Assembly: GCA_037179515.1 (NCBI GenBank)
Contig: JAXCGZ010019349.1
Coordinates: 1 to 64,000, forward strand
DNA from: Halocaridina rubra
Taxonomy: Eukaryota; Arthropoda; Malacostraca; Decapoda; Atyidae
DNA length: 64,000 nucleotides
Direction of reading: 5' to 3'
Below are positions 43,544-64,000 of the stretch, one piece after another (position 1 is the stretch's first letter; every line of letters begins with the position of its first letter). The translations under genes were made by a program, and so were the position numbers. The notes beneath the pieces are model-generated. The model made no database searches and had not been told where the DNA came from. It was given only the letters and a program-made list of their open reading frames with translations.

Positions 43544-45460
43544 TGAATAATTTTTTTTTTTTTTTTTACCCCGACCAGGACTCGAACCTAAGACTTATGA
43601 TTACTAAGTCAAGGCGCTACCACTACACCACAGAAGGTTAAAAGGAACCCAACCTTATAGCTCATATCTGCTATACTTAGGAATGAACGCATTCTATCTG
43701 AATGCCACTATGTTCATATTACAGATTCCCCAACCTCACTCGTGGCTTCATTTTAGCATTTAATTCAAGTCCCAATCTCATTCGGGCATGAAATATCAAA
43801 TAAGCACATTACATATGTGAAAACATGAATAATTTTTTTTTTTACCCCGACCAGGACTCGAACCTAAGACTTATGATTACTAAGTCAAGGCGCTACCACT
43901 ACACCACAGAAGGTTAAAAGGAACCCAACCTTATAGCTCATATCTGCTATACTTAGGAATGAACGCATTCTATCTGAATGCCACTATGTTCATATTACAG
44001 ATTCCCCAACCTCACTCGTGGCTTCATTTTAGCATTTAATTCAAGTCCCAATCTCATTCGGGCATGAAATATCAAATAAGCACATTACATATGTGAAAAC
44101 ATGAATAATTTTTTTTTTTACCCCGACCAGGACTCGAACCTAAGACTTATGATTACTAAGTCAAGGCGCTACCACTACACCACAGAAGGTTAAAAGGAAC
44201 CCAACCTTATAGCTCATATCTGCTATACTTAGGAATGAACGCATTCTATCTGAATGCCACTATGTTCATATTACAGATTCCCCAACCTCACTCGTGGCTT
44301 CATTTTAGCATTTAATTCAAGTCCCAATCTCATTCGGGCATGAAATATCAAATAAGCACATTACATATGTGAAAACATGAATAATTTTTTTTTTACCCCG
44401 ACCAGGACTCGAACCTAAGACTTATGATTACTAAGTCAAGGCGCTACCACTACACCACAGAAGGTTAAAAGGAACCCAACCTTATAGCTCATATCTGCTA
44501 TAAGGTTGGGTTCCTTTTAACCTTCTGTGGTGTAGTGGTAGCGCCTTGACTTAGTAATCATAAGTCTTAGGTTCGAGTCCTGGTCGGGGTAAAAAAAATT
44601 ATTCATGTTTTCACATATGTAATGTGCTTATTTGATATTTCATGCCCGAATGAGATTGGGACTTGAATTAAATGCTAAAATGAAGCCACGAGTGAGGTTG
44701 GGGAATCTGTAATATGAACATAGTGGCATTCAGATAGAATGCGTTCATTCCTAAGTATAGCAGATATGAGCTATAAGGTTGGGTTCCTTTTAACCTTCTG
44801 TGGTGTAGTGGTAGCGCCTTGACTTAGTAATCATAAGTCTTAGGTTCGAGTCCTGGTCGGGGTAAAAAAAAAATTATTCATGTTTTCACATATGTAATGT
44901 GCTTATTTGATATTTCATGCCCGAATGAGATTGGGACTTGAATTAAATGCTAAAATGAAGCCACGAGTGAGGTTGGGGAATCTGTAATATGAACATAGTG
45001 GCATTCAGATAGAATGCGTTCATTCCTAAGTATAGCAGATATGAGCTATAAGGTTGGGTTCCTTTTAACCTTCTGTGGTGTAGTGGTAGCGCCTTGACTT
45101 AGTAATCATAAGTCTTAGGTTCGAGTCCTGGTCGGGGTAAAAAAAAAAAATTATTCATGTTTTCACATATGTAATGTGCTTATTTGATATTTCATGCCCG
45201 AATGAGATTGGGACTTGAATTAAATGCTAAAATGAAGCCACGAGTGAGGTTGGGGAATCTGTAATATGAACATAGTGGCATTCAGATAGAATGCGTTCAT
45301 TCCTAAGTATAGCAGATATGAGCTATAAGGTTGGGTTCCTTTTAACCTTCTGTGGTGTAGTGGTAGCGCCTTGACTTAGTAATCATAAGTCTTAGGTTCG
45401 AGTCCTGGTCGGGGTAAAAAAAAATTATTCATGTTTTCACATATGTAATGTGCTTATTTG

Positions 45461-45463
<3 letters not shown>
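43544..45463. repeat. 1.9-kb palindromic array of 275-bp tRNA-headed units
   Basis: Left half: four minus-oriented units, the conserved ACCCCGACC starting at 43568, 43844, 44120 and 44395 (spacing about 276). Right half: four plus-oriented units, TCGGGGT ending at 44590, 44863, 45138 and 45415. The dyad centre is a 10-nt spacer (44488-44497) between CTTATAG and CTATAAG arms. Each unit contains A box TGGTGTAGTGG, B box GGTTCGAGTCC, the P-arm sequence and a tail (ACATATGTAATGTGCTTATTTGATATTTCATGCC in parts). Units differ mainly in A/T run length, so amplification was recent. Confidence 0.88.

Positions 45464-45554
<91 letters not shown>
45464..45554. repeat. (AT)n microsatellite
   Basis: AT tract between the palindromic array and P3. 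Confidence 0.95.
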
Positions 45555-45555
<1 letters not shown>

Positions 45556-46023
45556 TGAATAATTTTTTTTTTACCCAGACCGGGACTCGAACCTAGGACT
45601 TATGATTACTAAGTCAAGGCGCTACCACTACACCACAGAAGGTTAAAAGGAATTCAACCTTTCTAGCTTATATCTGCTATACTTAGGAATGAACGCATTC
45701 TAACTGAATGCCACTATGTTAATATTACAGATTCCCCAACCTCACTCGTGGCTTCATTTTTGCCCGAATGAGATTGGGAATTGAATTAAATGCTAAAATG
45801 AAGCCACGAGTGAGGTTGGGGAATCTGTAATATGAACATAGTGGCATTCAGTTAGAATGCGCTCATTCCTAAGTATAGCAGATATAAGCTATAAGTTTGG
45901 ATTCCTTTAACCTTCTGTGGTGTAGTGGTAGCGCCTTGACTTAGTAATCATAAGTCCTAGGTTCGAGTCCCGGTCGGGGTAAAAAATGATTCATGTTTTC
46001 ACATATGTAATGTGCTTATCTGG
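45555..46023. mobile_element. tRNA-headed palindromic element P3
   Basis: Minus tRNA-like domain from 45573, plus domain ending 45980 with intact A and B boxes. Shares with P5 the variant CCCAGACC at the left tip. The arms are near-perfect reverse complements around a GCCCGAATGAGATTGGG centre. Immediately follows the 1.9-kb unit array. Confidence 0.78.
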
Positions 46024-53698
<7,675 letters not shown>

Positions 53699-53735
53699 AC
53701 ATATGTACATGTATGTATATGTATATGTATGTATA

Positions 53736-53818
<83 letters not shown>
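53699..53818. repeat. (TGTATA)n grading into (AT)n
   Basis: Same start sequence as the other modules, then (AT)n from about 53739. Confidence 0.92.
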
Positions 53819-54630
<812 letters not shown>

Positions 54631-54714
54631 ATTACCTAACTGTGATTACCTAATTGTGTTTACGGGAAAGAGCCCAAAGCTCGTATCTTCCCGTCTCCTG
54701 ATCGGTTCCATTTT

Positions 54715-57700
54715 ATACTTAGTGATACTTATCATACCTGTCCTTAAAACTATGGATTGAGATAGCATTAACTACCTCCTCGCATAGCCAATTCCAATTA
54801 TCAACTACTCTTACACAGCAAGGAGCTGACCATGCCCTAATTTTCTCTGACTCCAAAGGCGCCTTACAGGCCATCAAGAAGCCACACCTCAGAGACAATG
54901 TACGCATCATCACCACCATCCTCAGCCACTACCACAGGACAACCAGCCTTGGAAAAGCCATCACTCTTGCCTGGATTCCCGGCCACGTCGGCATCAAGGG
55001 AAATGAGGAAGCCGATCAAGCCGCCAAACAAGCCACTCTCAGAGCAGAAATCCAGATATCTCTGTCTCTTGGGATGCAACAGATAAAAAATAAAGCCACC
55101 AAGTCACTCTTTAACACCTTAACAACTAAACACAACCTGTGCACAGACAATGGCTCCCCCTCCACCTGGTGGTACAAAGCCACCTCTGAACTTCGGCGTA
55201 TCACAATGCCTAAGAGCCTTCTACGAAGCACTGAGCTCAATGTGTACCGTCTGAGACTCGGGTACAAGTGCACCTGGCAAATAGTGCAGGATATCATCAA
55301 GGAATGCACCTTTTGCCAGGTAGCCTCACCACATCCACTGCTACATTACATCCTGGAATGTGATTCTTTTTCAGAAATACGACGAAAAACTGGTGCCCCC
55401 GCAACATCTAGCGAAGACCCAAATGCCCTTCATGTTGCTAGCTCCATCATCAGACTAGCAACAAATAACCACATGAACAGTTTACTAAATATTATCAGCC
55501 AATACCCTCCACCAAGATAACCATGCAATAACTCTCTCTCACCCCAAAACAGGAATTCATTTAAATTGTTTGATGTAAACTAATAATTCACAACTGAATA
55601 CTTATGCTCTCCGTTATCTTTACAGTTTTGCACAATCTCAGATGCGGGCCAATTAGGAAAGTCCGATCACCAACAATAACAAGATTTCACCCCACCTCCT
55701 CACCAACAGGAAAGCCCATTCGCCCGCAAGAGCGAATACCACGTACACTCCAAAAAAATCCCACCCCACCTGCGGGCCACAAGTGGAAGGTCCGCTCCCC
55801 CTCAAGGGTGAACATCCAAAAACAACAATCTAGAGCCAGCCATATCAAAATATCGATCCCTATCCACTCTATCATAACCATGAAGGAATTTAAAGACTGT
55901 CACCATATCCCCCCTCACTCTTCTAGCTTCGAGTGATGGTAAGTCTAATTCCCTCAGCCTCTCATCATAACTGAGATTGCGTATTTCTGGCACCAGTTTT
56001 GTGGCATGTCTTTGAACTTTTTCAAGCTTAGCTATGTGCTTTTTCAAGTGCGGATTCCAAAAGGGGGCTGCATATTCGAGTTTTGGCCTCACATAGGTTA
56101 CATAAATATTTCTGAACATTTCCTTGTCCATGTGCCTGAAGGCTACCCTTACATTTGTAAGAATGCATATGCTGCCCTTACTATGCCATTTATATGTATT
56201 TCTGGAGACAAATCTGCCAGTATGTTTACTCCTAGATCTCTCTCATTTTCTGTCTCTTGAAGTTGTACTCCAGCCACCGAGTAGTCAAGCTTGGGCCTTC
56301 TTGCACTTGTACCCATTCTCATTACCTTACATTTTGAAGTATTGAATTTCATTAGCCACTTTTCTGACCACTCATGCAGATTATTTAGATCCTCCTGAAG
56401 TTCTCTACCATTGTTCTCGTTTTTTACTTTCTTCACAATCTTTGCATCATCTGCAAACATATTCATGAATGAATTTACAGACTCTGGTAGGTCATTTACA
56501 TATACAAGGAACAAAAGTGGCCCTAAAACTGAACCCTGTGGAACTCCACTACTAACTCTTCTCCATTCAGACACTGAGTGTCTTACTCTAACCCTCTGTT
56601 CCCTTCCTTCTAAGTAAGTTTTTATCCATTCCAAAACATTTCCACCTATTCTAGCCATTGATTGCAGCTTCCTGATAAGTCTCCCATGTGGAACAGTGTC
56701 GAGCGCTTTCTGGAAGTCTAGGAATATGCAATCTGCCCAGCCCTCTCTTTCCTGTAAGATTTGGCTTACCTCATCATAAAATTCTAATAAGTTTGTTACT
56801 GTTGATCTACCTTCTCTGAAGTCATGTTGCCTCACTGACAAAAAGTTGAAGGATTCCAAGTGAAGAGAGATATGTTTCCTTAGTAGTTTCTCCATAACTT
56901 TGCAAACTATGCTGGTCAAGGAAACTGGTCTATAGTTCAGAGCCGTATCCCTCCTTCCCTTTTTGAAGATAGGTATCACATTTGCTTGTTTCCAGCATCT
57001 TGGAATCTCCCCCGACTCCAGTGCCTCCTTAAATATGATACTTAGTGCCACTGATATTGTGTTTGCGCATTTTTAAGCACATGAGGTGATATGTCATCAG
57101 GACCTGTAGCTTTATGAATATCTAAATACATCAGCGCTTTGCATACCTCTGTGGCTGTAAGGTTGATGTTCTCTAATACCGGCCCTTGAGCTTCTATCAC
57201 TGCAATCTGAGGGGGTGGGGTATTTTCTATTGTAAATACTGACTGAAACTCCTTGTTCAATTCTTTGCAGATCTCTTCATCCGTCTCAGTGATGCTTCCA
57301 TCCGCTCTCTTTAGCCTTAAAACCTGTTCTTTTACCTTCAGTTTTCCTCTGATAAAGCTGTGGAAAAGCTTGGGATTTTCATTAGCCTTCCTGCTGATGT
57401 CCATCTCATAGTCTCTCTATGCCTCTCTCCTTTTACTTAGGTAGTCATTTCTTGCTCTTTTGTAGGTTTGCCAGGCATTTATGTTTTTTCTCCTCCTATA
57501 CCTTTTCCAGCATTTGTCTCTCCACTCCTTAGCTCTTTTACACCCATTATCGAACCATTTCTCTCTGGCATAAATTACACCTACTTTGGTGACAGGTATG
57601 CAGCAATCTACTATCTTCCCATATTTCTCACAAAAGATGTCATACATTTCTTGTACAGATTTGTTGTAAAATAAGGTTCTCCAGTCAATAACTGCAAAAA

Positions 57701-58478
57701 GCTCATGCATTTTGATGTAATCTCCTTTCGGATAGTTCCTCCTCATGTCCTCAGTGCCTCTACTCTCAGGAAGAATATCTTCAATGATATACTCCATCAA
57801 CAACACACAGTGGTCACTCTTTCCAATTGGTGGTTCATACTCAATTTTTTCAATATCCAACACATTATCTGTGAACACTAGATCAAGTAGTGATGGCTCA
57901 TCCCCACCCCTGGCCCTTGTTGGTTCCATTACATGTTGGTGTAGGAAATTCCCTTGTATGCAATCTAGGAACCTTGCCCCGAATGAGTCCTCACCACTGT
58001 GTGGGTCAAGATTTATCCAATCTATCTCTTTATGATTATAGTCTCCCATAATCAAAATCCTACATTTATTTTCCCGTGCCATGTTAACAACTGAGTTTAT
58101 GACTTCAATAGTACTTATATGACTTTCCTCATAAACTTCAATTTGGTTCCTTGGTGGGTTGTATACAACAGTTATTATAATGCTTTCTGACCCAGTATTT
58201 ATGAGAGCAACAAGAAATTCCTTGATCTCACTTTCTATAGCCAAGTTTATTTCTTCAACTTGAATCCTTTCACTTATGAGCAGTGCTATCCCTCCACCAG
58301 TCCTCTCAGATCTTTCAACCCTTAGTATTCTGAAGCCCTTAGGAAAAACTGTGACACTGTTTATGTCCTCACTCAACTTAGTCTCTGTAATTGCTACTAT
58401 ATCTGCCTTACTGTTGTGAATCCTATCTTTTAATTCTACTGCCTTACCAGCTAATCCATCAGCATTTGTGTATAACAA
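54715..58478 (-). pseudogene. CR1-A ORF2 of A10, interrupted by C5 and by frameshifts
   Basis: The endonuclease plus linker is open from 58478 to 57417 (YTNADGLAGK, ITETKL, MGDYNHKEIDW, GKSDHC); TAG near 57417 ends it. The RT is read in three frames: 57404-57042, 57051-56149 (LDFQKALDTVPH, SGVPQGSVLGPLLFLVYVND, FADDAKI) and 56131-55802. C5 and the 67-bp loss remove part of the C-terminus. Shares the T5 frameshift with A7/A9 and the one-base loss near 56156 with A8. Confidence 0.82.
54816..55828 (+). mobile_element. I-group LINE fragment C5
   Basis: Open frame 54816-55520 with SDSKGALQAI and PGHVGIKGNEEAD. Shares variants with C3 (TCTGAACTTCGG, ATCATCAAGGAATGC, AATATTATCAGCC) but not its frameshift. 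Confidence 0.82.
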
Positions 58479-58480
58479 TC

Positions 58481-59081
58481 TTAATGAGGTCCCATCCCCT
58501 GATCTTCTGTCATTATCTTCTTTATCTCCCCTTTGTCTGGAAGAACTCTGAAACGAACATTTTTCTTCTGTTCTTCATTTCTTTCATCATTTAACCTTCT
58601 TGCCTCTTTCAACGAGTTTTTGATCTTTCCCATCTCTTCCTGTGTTCTGTGTCATCTAATGAACACTTCTTTGAATTCTTGAAGGTCTTTTAGACTTTTT
58701 TTTTCTCAACAATATTTCCCTACATGTATCCCCTCTCTCAAAGGTTACTTTTGTTGGTCTCGGCTTTCCTTCCCTCGAATATTTACCTAGTTGGTGTATG
58801 TTTACAATATCTTCAGGACCACAAACTACTCCAAGCTTTCTTATCAGGCCTACAACCCTAGCTTTATTTTCTTCAAGTCTCCCCTGCCATGTTGGCTCCT
58901 GGGATTCGCTTATGCCTGAGATTACCACTGTCTTCTCCTTATCAAGTGCCTGTCTGATGAGTGGGTTTGCCCTTTTCATCACAACGTCTTTCATTTTTTC
59001 GATTACTGTCTCTTTATAGTCAACTGTTTGTATGTTTTCCAGTGCCACTACCTTTACAGCCTCTTTTACTGCCACTTTTGT
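58481..59081 (-). pseudogene. CR1-A ORF1 of A10, C-terminal part
   Basis: Runs from VAVKEAVKVVALENIQTVDY through GPEDIVNIHQLGKYSREGKP and PTKVTFERGDTCREILL. An A-run change near 58700 and others shift the last 50 codons. Ends at the family TAA (58481-58483). The candidate slippery heptamer reads AAATGTT here. Confidence 0.75.
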
Positions 59082-59083
59082 GT

Positions 59084-59170
59084 GTATATATGTATGTATG
59101 TGTGTATGTGTATGTATATGTGTATGTGTATATATATATGTATATGTATGTGTATGTCTATATGTATCAA
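59084..59170. repeat. (TGTATG)n imperfect repeat
   Basis: Mixed TGTG/TGTATG/TATA units replacing the 5' part of A10. Confidence 0.9.
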
Positions 59171-59217
59171 TAATTACCACTTTTGATTCATAACTCTATC
59201 TATATACAAAAGCTGTA

Positions 59218-59282
<65 letters not shown>

Positions 59283-59295
59283 TATAATAATAATG

Positions 59296-59370
<75 letters not shown>

Positions 59371-59383
59371 TAATAATAATAAT

Positions 59384-59418
<35 letters not shown>

Positions 59419-59440
59419 TGATAATAATAATCATGATGGT
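59218..59440. repeat. (TAA)n microsatellite
   Basis: Trinucleotide array with a few TGA/TTA variants, becoming irregular after 59400. Confidence 0.96.
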
Positions 59441-59753
59441 GGTAGCAATGGTTGTGATAATAATGATAATGGATTAATTGACGTAATTCTCTCTCATGTA
59501 CATAATTTGAAGGGTAGAGAAGGGGAAGGGCTCTCAGTCTTTCTCTTCCTTTTCCTTCCAAATTTATCTTCCATTATATGGCACTGTGTTTATGTGTATG
59601 TATGTATGGTGATTACCTAATTGTATATGCGATTAATTACATGCACTTTCCTTTGCTGTGTTACCCTCAGATGACAATGATGTGTATGAATATGCATGTA
59701 TGCGTCATTATCTGTGGTAAAGACGAATAACTCTTTTTGCTGAAATGAATACC

Positions 59754-59759
<6 letters not shown>
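59441..59759. other. Unassigned sequence with a CR1-A tail scrap
   Basis: Mostly unique. A GTGATTACCTAATTGTAT stretch near 59609-59626 matches the family A tail in reverse. No ORF. Confidence 0.4.

Positions 59760-59834
<75 letters not shown>
59760..59834. repeat. (CT)n microsatellite
   Basis: About 37 CT units. Confidence 0.97.
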
Positions 59835-59839
<5 letters not shown>

Positions 59840-59888
59840 TTATGGGTATGAAGCCGCAGTGGTGTTTCTATTGCTCATCTAATTAATG

Positions 59889-61434
<1,546 letters not shown>

Positions 61435-61627
61435 TCCCTTTTCACCCATTGGATAGACTGCAAGTGCCTGCAGATGCAGCGAAACGAAGTATACCCTTTA
61501 AATTCTTACATGTGGCCGTTGTTTGTACTCAGAGGTCATATCTATTCTCTCTTGCATTTGTATTATCGACATTAGGCCCTAGTTTCCAGCCCTAGAGTCT
61601 ACTCCAGGCTATGTTCATATTTTTCAG
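61435..61627. other. Unassigned, possible intron end
   Basis: More GC-balanced than the sequence after 61860. No repeat match. It ends in ATATTTTTCAG, a plausible splice acceptor for the open segment that follows. Confidence 0.35.
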
Positions 61628-61783
61628 TTGGAGGAAGATGCACCTCCAAGAGGAGGTGGAGTGAGAGGTGGTCCTAGGACCACCTCAAAGTTCGCTAAAC
61701 GTGGACTGAAGAGGTTCATGGTAGATATACCGGCTCCCTTCTGTGTTAGGCCGGTCTCAAGAAAAAGAATTCGTGGTGCATAG
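61628..61783 (+). CDS. Candidate host terminal coding exon 1 (unknown protein)
   Basis: After TTTTTCAG at 61620-61627 comes an open segment of 51 codons ending at TAG 61781-61783. It begins LEEDAPPRGGGVRGG and ends RPVSRKRIRGA, basic and Gly/Arg-rich. AATAAA lies 120 bp downstream (61901-61906). It shows no similarity to the LINE families in the window and stands out by its higher GC against the AT-rich sequence beyond 61860. I do not recognise the protein. It could be a real last exon or a chance open segment; splicing, phase and upstream exons cannot be shown here. Confidence 0.3.
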   Translation: MEEDAPPRGGGVRGGPRTTSKFAKRGLKRFMVDIPAPFCVRPVSRKRIRGA

Positions 61784-62254
61784 TTACAACCCGGACCTAC
61801 CTCAAAGTGTAAGGTGAGGGTTTAATGGAAACTAGGTGTGGGAATAAGCCCAAGACCTAGCAATGAAGGGAATTGTGACTGGGGAAGGAAAATCCCTATA
61901 AATAAAATTGAGAAAGGGAAATTAAAAAAAATCCCCATACATATAATAAATTCCATAAAAATGAGAAAGCGAAATGAAAATCCCTATAATTAAGAAAGCT
62001 AAATAATTAAAAATTTGAAAATGTCCCCAAAGGGAAATAACTCCTTTTCAGCTACATATTCGAACTGATAGAGATGTGAAAGAAAAAAGTCCCCACCGTC
62101 TTTGACAATGTTTAATGGAAATAACAATATTGTAATATTTAAGTTTTAAGACTTAGCCTAAGTAAAACTCAAAGCCTACCCTAGAAGTAAGTTTAATATA
62201 GTAAGTGCCATTAATGAATAGTTGTCATTCATCAGTTGTGCATATGTTTGATTT
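61784..62254. other. Unassigned, possible 3' UTR or intron
   Basis: Contains AATAAA (61901-61906) and loosely repeated AAAATCCCTATA / GAGAAAG motifs between 61888 and 62010. Becomes strongly AT-rich. No ORF. Confidence 0.4.
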
Positions 62255-62745
62255 ATTTTTTCTCACTATAATATTTGTTTTGTTCTAATATTGAATATTT
62301 GCAGAGATCATATCCAACTGTATTTTATATTGTTTGAGTAATGCAATTGTTTTTATTTAGTTTTTCTTTTCCTCCTAAATAATTTTGTCATTGATTATTA
62401 GTTACAGATTGTAACTGTGAATATTTTTAACTCTCTTTTCTCACTATGACAATTGTTTTGTTTTAGTAATGAATATTTGCAGAGATCATATCCAACTGTA
62501 TTTTATGCTACTTGAGCAATGTAATAGTTTAATTAGTTTTGTTCTTAAATAATTTTGTCAATGATTAGTAGCTATATATTGAAATTGCGACTATTTTTGT
62601 ACTATGTTATACTGATTTATCACTGAATATCTGCATAGATCCTATCCAAATGTATTTTATATTATTTGAGTAATGTAATAGCTTAATTAGTTTTGGTTTT
62701 AAATAATTTTGTCAATGCTTACTAGCTATATATTGCAATTGTGAA
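62255..62745. repeat. Diverged tandem repeat, three copies of 155-180 bp
   Basis: The block GAATATYTGCAKAGATC...TATCCAA..GTATTTTAT recurs at 62293, 62471 and 62625, each followed by TTTGAGTAATG-like and AATAATTTTGTCA sequence. Copies 1 and 2 also share TTTCTCACTAT. Spacing is 178 then 154 bp, with many substitutions, so the duplication is old. Confidence 0.75.
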
Positions 62746-63121
62746 TACTTAATTTTGATTTTTTGTCTTTAATTAGAATACTTATTGTAAGAAATATATT
62801 TTTCTTTTGTTAGTTTTTCTAAACTCAAATGCGCTGTATGTATGAGAATGTCTTTCAGGAGAATTTTAGTAAGCATTAGGAGCATAGTAATTCTGATATT
62901 CCTGCAATCTGTTTAGATAATTATATGAAATTGTAATAGTGTCAAATATCAGTTTATTAGATAGTTCTGCCCCATTTTTTTAAAATAATGATAGTTAAAA
63001 ATTATAAGGTTCTCAAAGAAACTGCTTAATGCTTCGTCTGAAATATAATATTTCAGAGTGGTGGTGGGGAGTGTCGTAAGAAAAGTTTAAGAAAGTCAAG
63101 TAATGTATGTTATGATTTTAG
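62746..63121. other. Unassigned AT-rich sequence
   Basis: No feature beyond a possible acceptor (TATGATTTTAG ending at 63121). A second AG (AATATTTCAG) ends at 63055 or so. Confidence 0.35.
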
Positions 63122-63269
63122 GCCTCTCACAGAGATGCCAAGAGCTGGTAGAGGTCAAAGTGGCAACTTAAAATCCACCCACCAGAGAAGAGAGCATGAC
63201 CAAGAGCGTCAGTTGGAAACTAGACCTTGCCGTGGGCAGAACTGCAATCTATATAGAAGTTCCCCCTAA
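63122..63269 (+). CDS. Candidate host terminal coding exon 2 (unknown protein)
   Basis: Open segment after ATTTTAG, with an internal ATG at 63135 (MPRAGRGQSGNLKS), 44 codons to TAA 63267-63269. It is basic and polar, includes RPCRGQNC, and is GC-richer than its flanks. AATAAA at 63312-63317 follows 42 bp later. It could be an alternative last exon to the segment at 61628, a very small gene, or a chance ORF. No homology recognised. Confidence 0.25.
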
Positions 63270-63461
63270 TGGGGCAGGACACTGTGAGGTGTAGGAACGG
63301 GAGCTTTGAGGAATAAATTAAGTGTAATCTCTAAATGAACACATTTAAAGAAGAATATGCATATCTGTTATCACTGACCGCGCTACCAAATCTAAGATAA
63401 TATACTGAAGATGTTTCGGTGTTATTCAGCTTTATCGTATAGGGGAAGACCTATACATCAA
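63270..63461. other. Unassigned sequence
   Basis: Contains AATAAA at 63312-63317; otherwise nothing recognised up to the CR1-A copy. Confidence 0.35.
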
Positions 63462-64000
63462 ACTGAGTTTATGACTTCAATAGTACCTATAGATCTTTCC
63501 TCTTAAACTTCTCTAGCCTATGTTGGTTCCTTGGTGTGCTAAGTACAACAGTTATTATAATGCTCTCTGACCCAGTATTTATGTGAGCAGCAAGAAATTC
63601 CTTGAACTCACTTTCTATAGAAAATTTTATATCTTCAACCTGATATCTTTTAATTATGAGCAGTGCTATCCCTCCAGCAGTCCTCTCAGATCTTTTAACC
63701 CTTAATATTCTGAGGCCCTTAGGAAAACTGTGACACTGTTTATGTCCCCACTTAACTTAGTTTCTGTGACTGCTACTATATCTACCTTACTGTTGTGAAT
63801 CCTATTCTCTAATTCTACTGCCTTACCAGCTAATCCATCAGCATTTGTGTACAGCAATCTTCATGAGGCCCCATCCTATGATCTTCTTTCATTATCTTCT
63901 CTATACCCCCTTTGTCTGGAAGAACTCTGAAACAAAAATTTCTTCTCTTCTTCATTTCTTTCCCCATTTAACCTTCTAGCCTCTTGCAACATGTTTTTGA
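63462..64000 (-). mobile_element. CR1-A copy A12, old fragment running off the window
   Basis: Minus-strand endonuclease N-terminal half (63462-63865, matching YTNADGLAGK through VVYNPPR) and the ORF1 C-terminus (63866-64000, matching LPDKGE and RNEEEKKNF). More substitutions and indels than any other A copy here, so probably the oldest. Truncated at the codons for EVINSV. Confidence 0.8.

Noticed and set aside
43544..45463. CRISPR array
   Set aside because: Units are 275 bp, carry Pol III boxes, lie in both orientations and have no short spacers; the DNA is eukaryotic.
59218..59440. Telomere-like repeat
   Set aside because: The unit is TAA, not the TTAGG expected for arthropod telomeres.

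Overview
This is eukaryotic, intron-rich or intergenic, repeat-dominated DNA. There is no operon structure, no prokaryotic gene and no confident host gene. Almost all coding capacity belongs to non-LTR retrotransposons (LINEs): two CR1-clade families, called A and B here, an RTE-clade family, and RNase H-bearing I-group families. Kilobase-scale (AT)n, (CT)n, (TAA)n and (GT)n microsatellites fill much of the rest. This mixture (CR1, RTE and I elements plus extreme AT-dinucleotide expansion) fits an arthropod, most likely a malacostracan/decapod crustacean; that is inference from composition only. Layout: 1-2.7 kb, an RTE LINE whose 3' tail runs into a 1.16-kb (AT)n tract. 3.9-6.0 kb, CR1-A copy A1. 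6.4-7.1 kb, two perfect-looking foldbacks set in (AT)n. 7.5-17.2 kb, A2, B2 (minus strand) and A3; A3 has an uninterrupted ORF2. 17.2-21.9 kb, one old A copy (A4) split by a B element (B3), an RNase H LINE fragment (C1) and a short SINE-like repeat (D). 22.2-22.7 kb, palindromic element P1 with a tRNA-like head at each end. 22.9-27.7 kb, the best B copy (B4: ORF1 esterase plus EN-RT ORF2), inserted in reverse into another B copy (B5). 28-29.8 kb, microsatellites and unassigned sequence. 29.8-34 kb, near-full-length A5. 34-36.6 kb, I-group LINE E with RT and a complete RNase H tetrad. 36.6-36.9 kb, an RTE 3' end (F). 37.3-59.1 kb is the most remarkable part: a tandem, higher-order array in which the compound module [CR1-A minus copy with a C insertion] - (AT)n - [tRNA-headed palindrome P] - (AT)n recurs. 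Odd and even modules match each other, and one module carries a 1.9-kb palindrome made of about eight 275-bp tRNA-headed units, four in each orientation. 59.1-61.4 kb, microsatellites and CR1-A scraps. 61.4-63.5 kb is the only stretch that looks host-like: two short, locally GC-richer open segments, each preceded by a plausible splice acceptor and followed by AATAAA, around a diverged 155-180-bp tandem repeat. The window ends inside another A copy (A12). How the parts work together: family A and B LINEs encode an ORF1 RNA-binding/coiled-coil protein (B also an SGNH esterase) and an ORF2 endonuclease-reverse transcriptase, which would copy their own RNA at sites marked by short 3' tandem tails (AATTAGGTAATCAC in A, TTCTTATG in B). 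The P elements carry intact Pol III A and B boxes but no protein, so they would depend on a LINE in trans. All identities come from motif recognition in the translated sequence; no database search was run.
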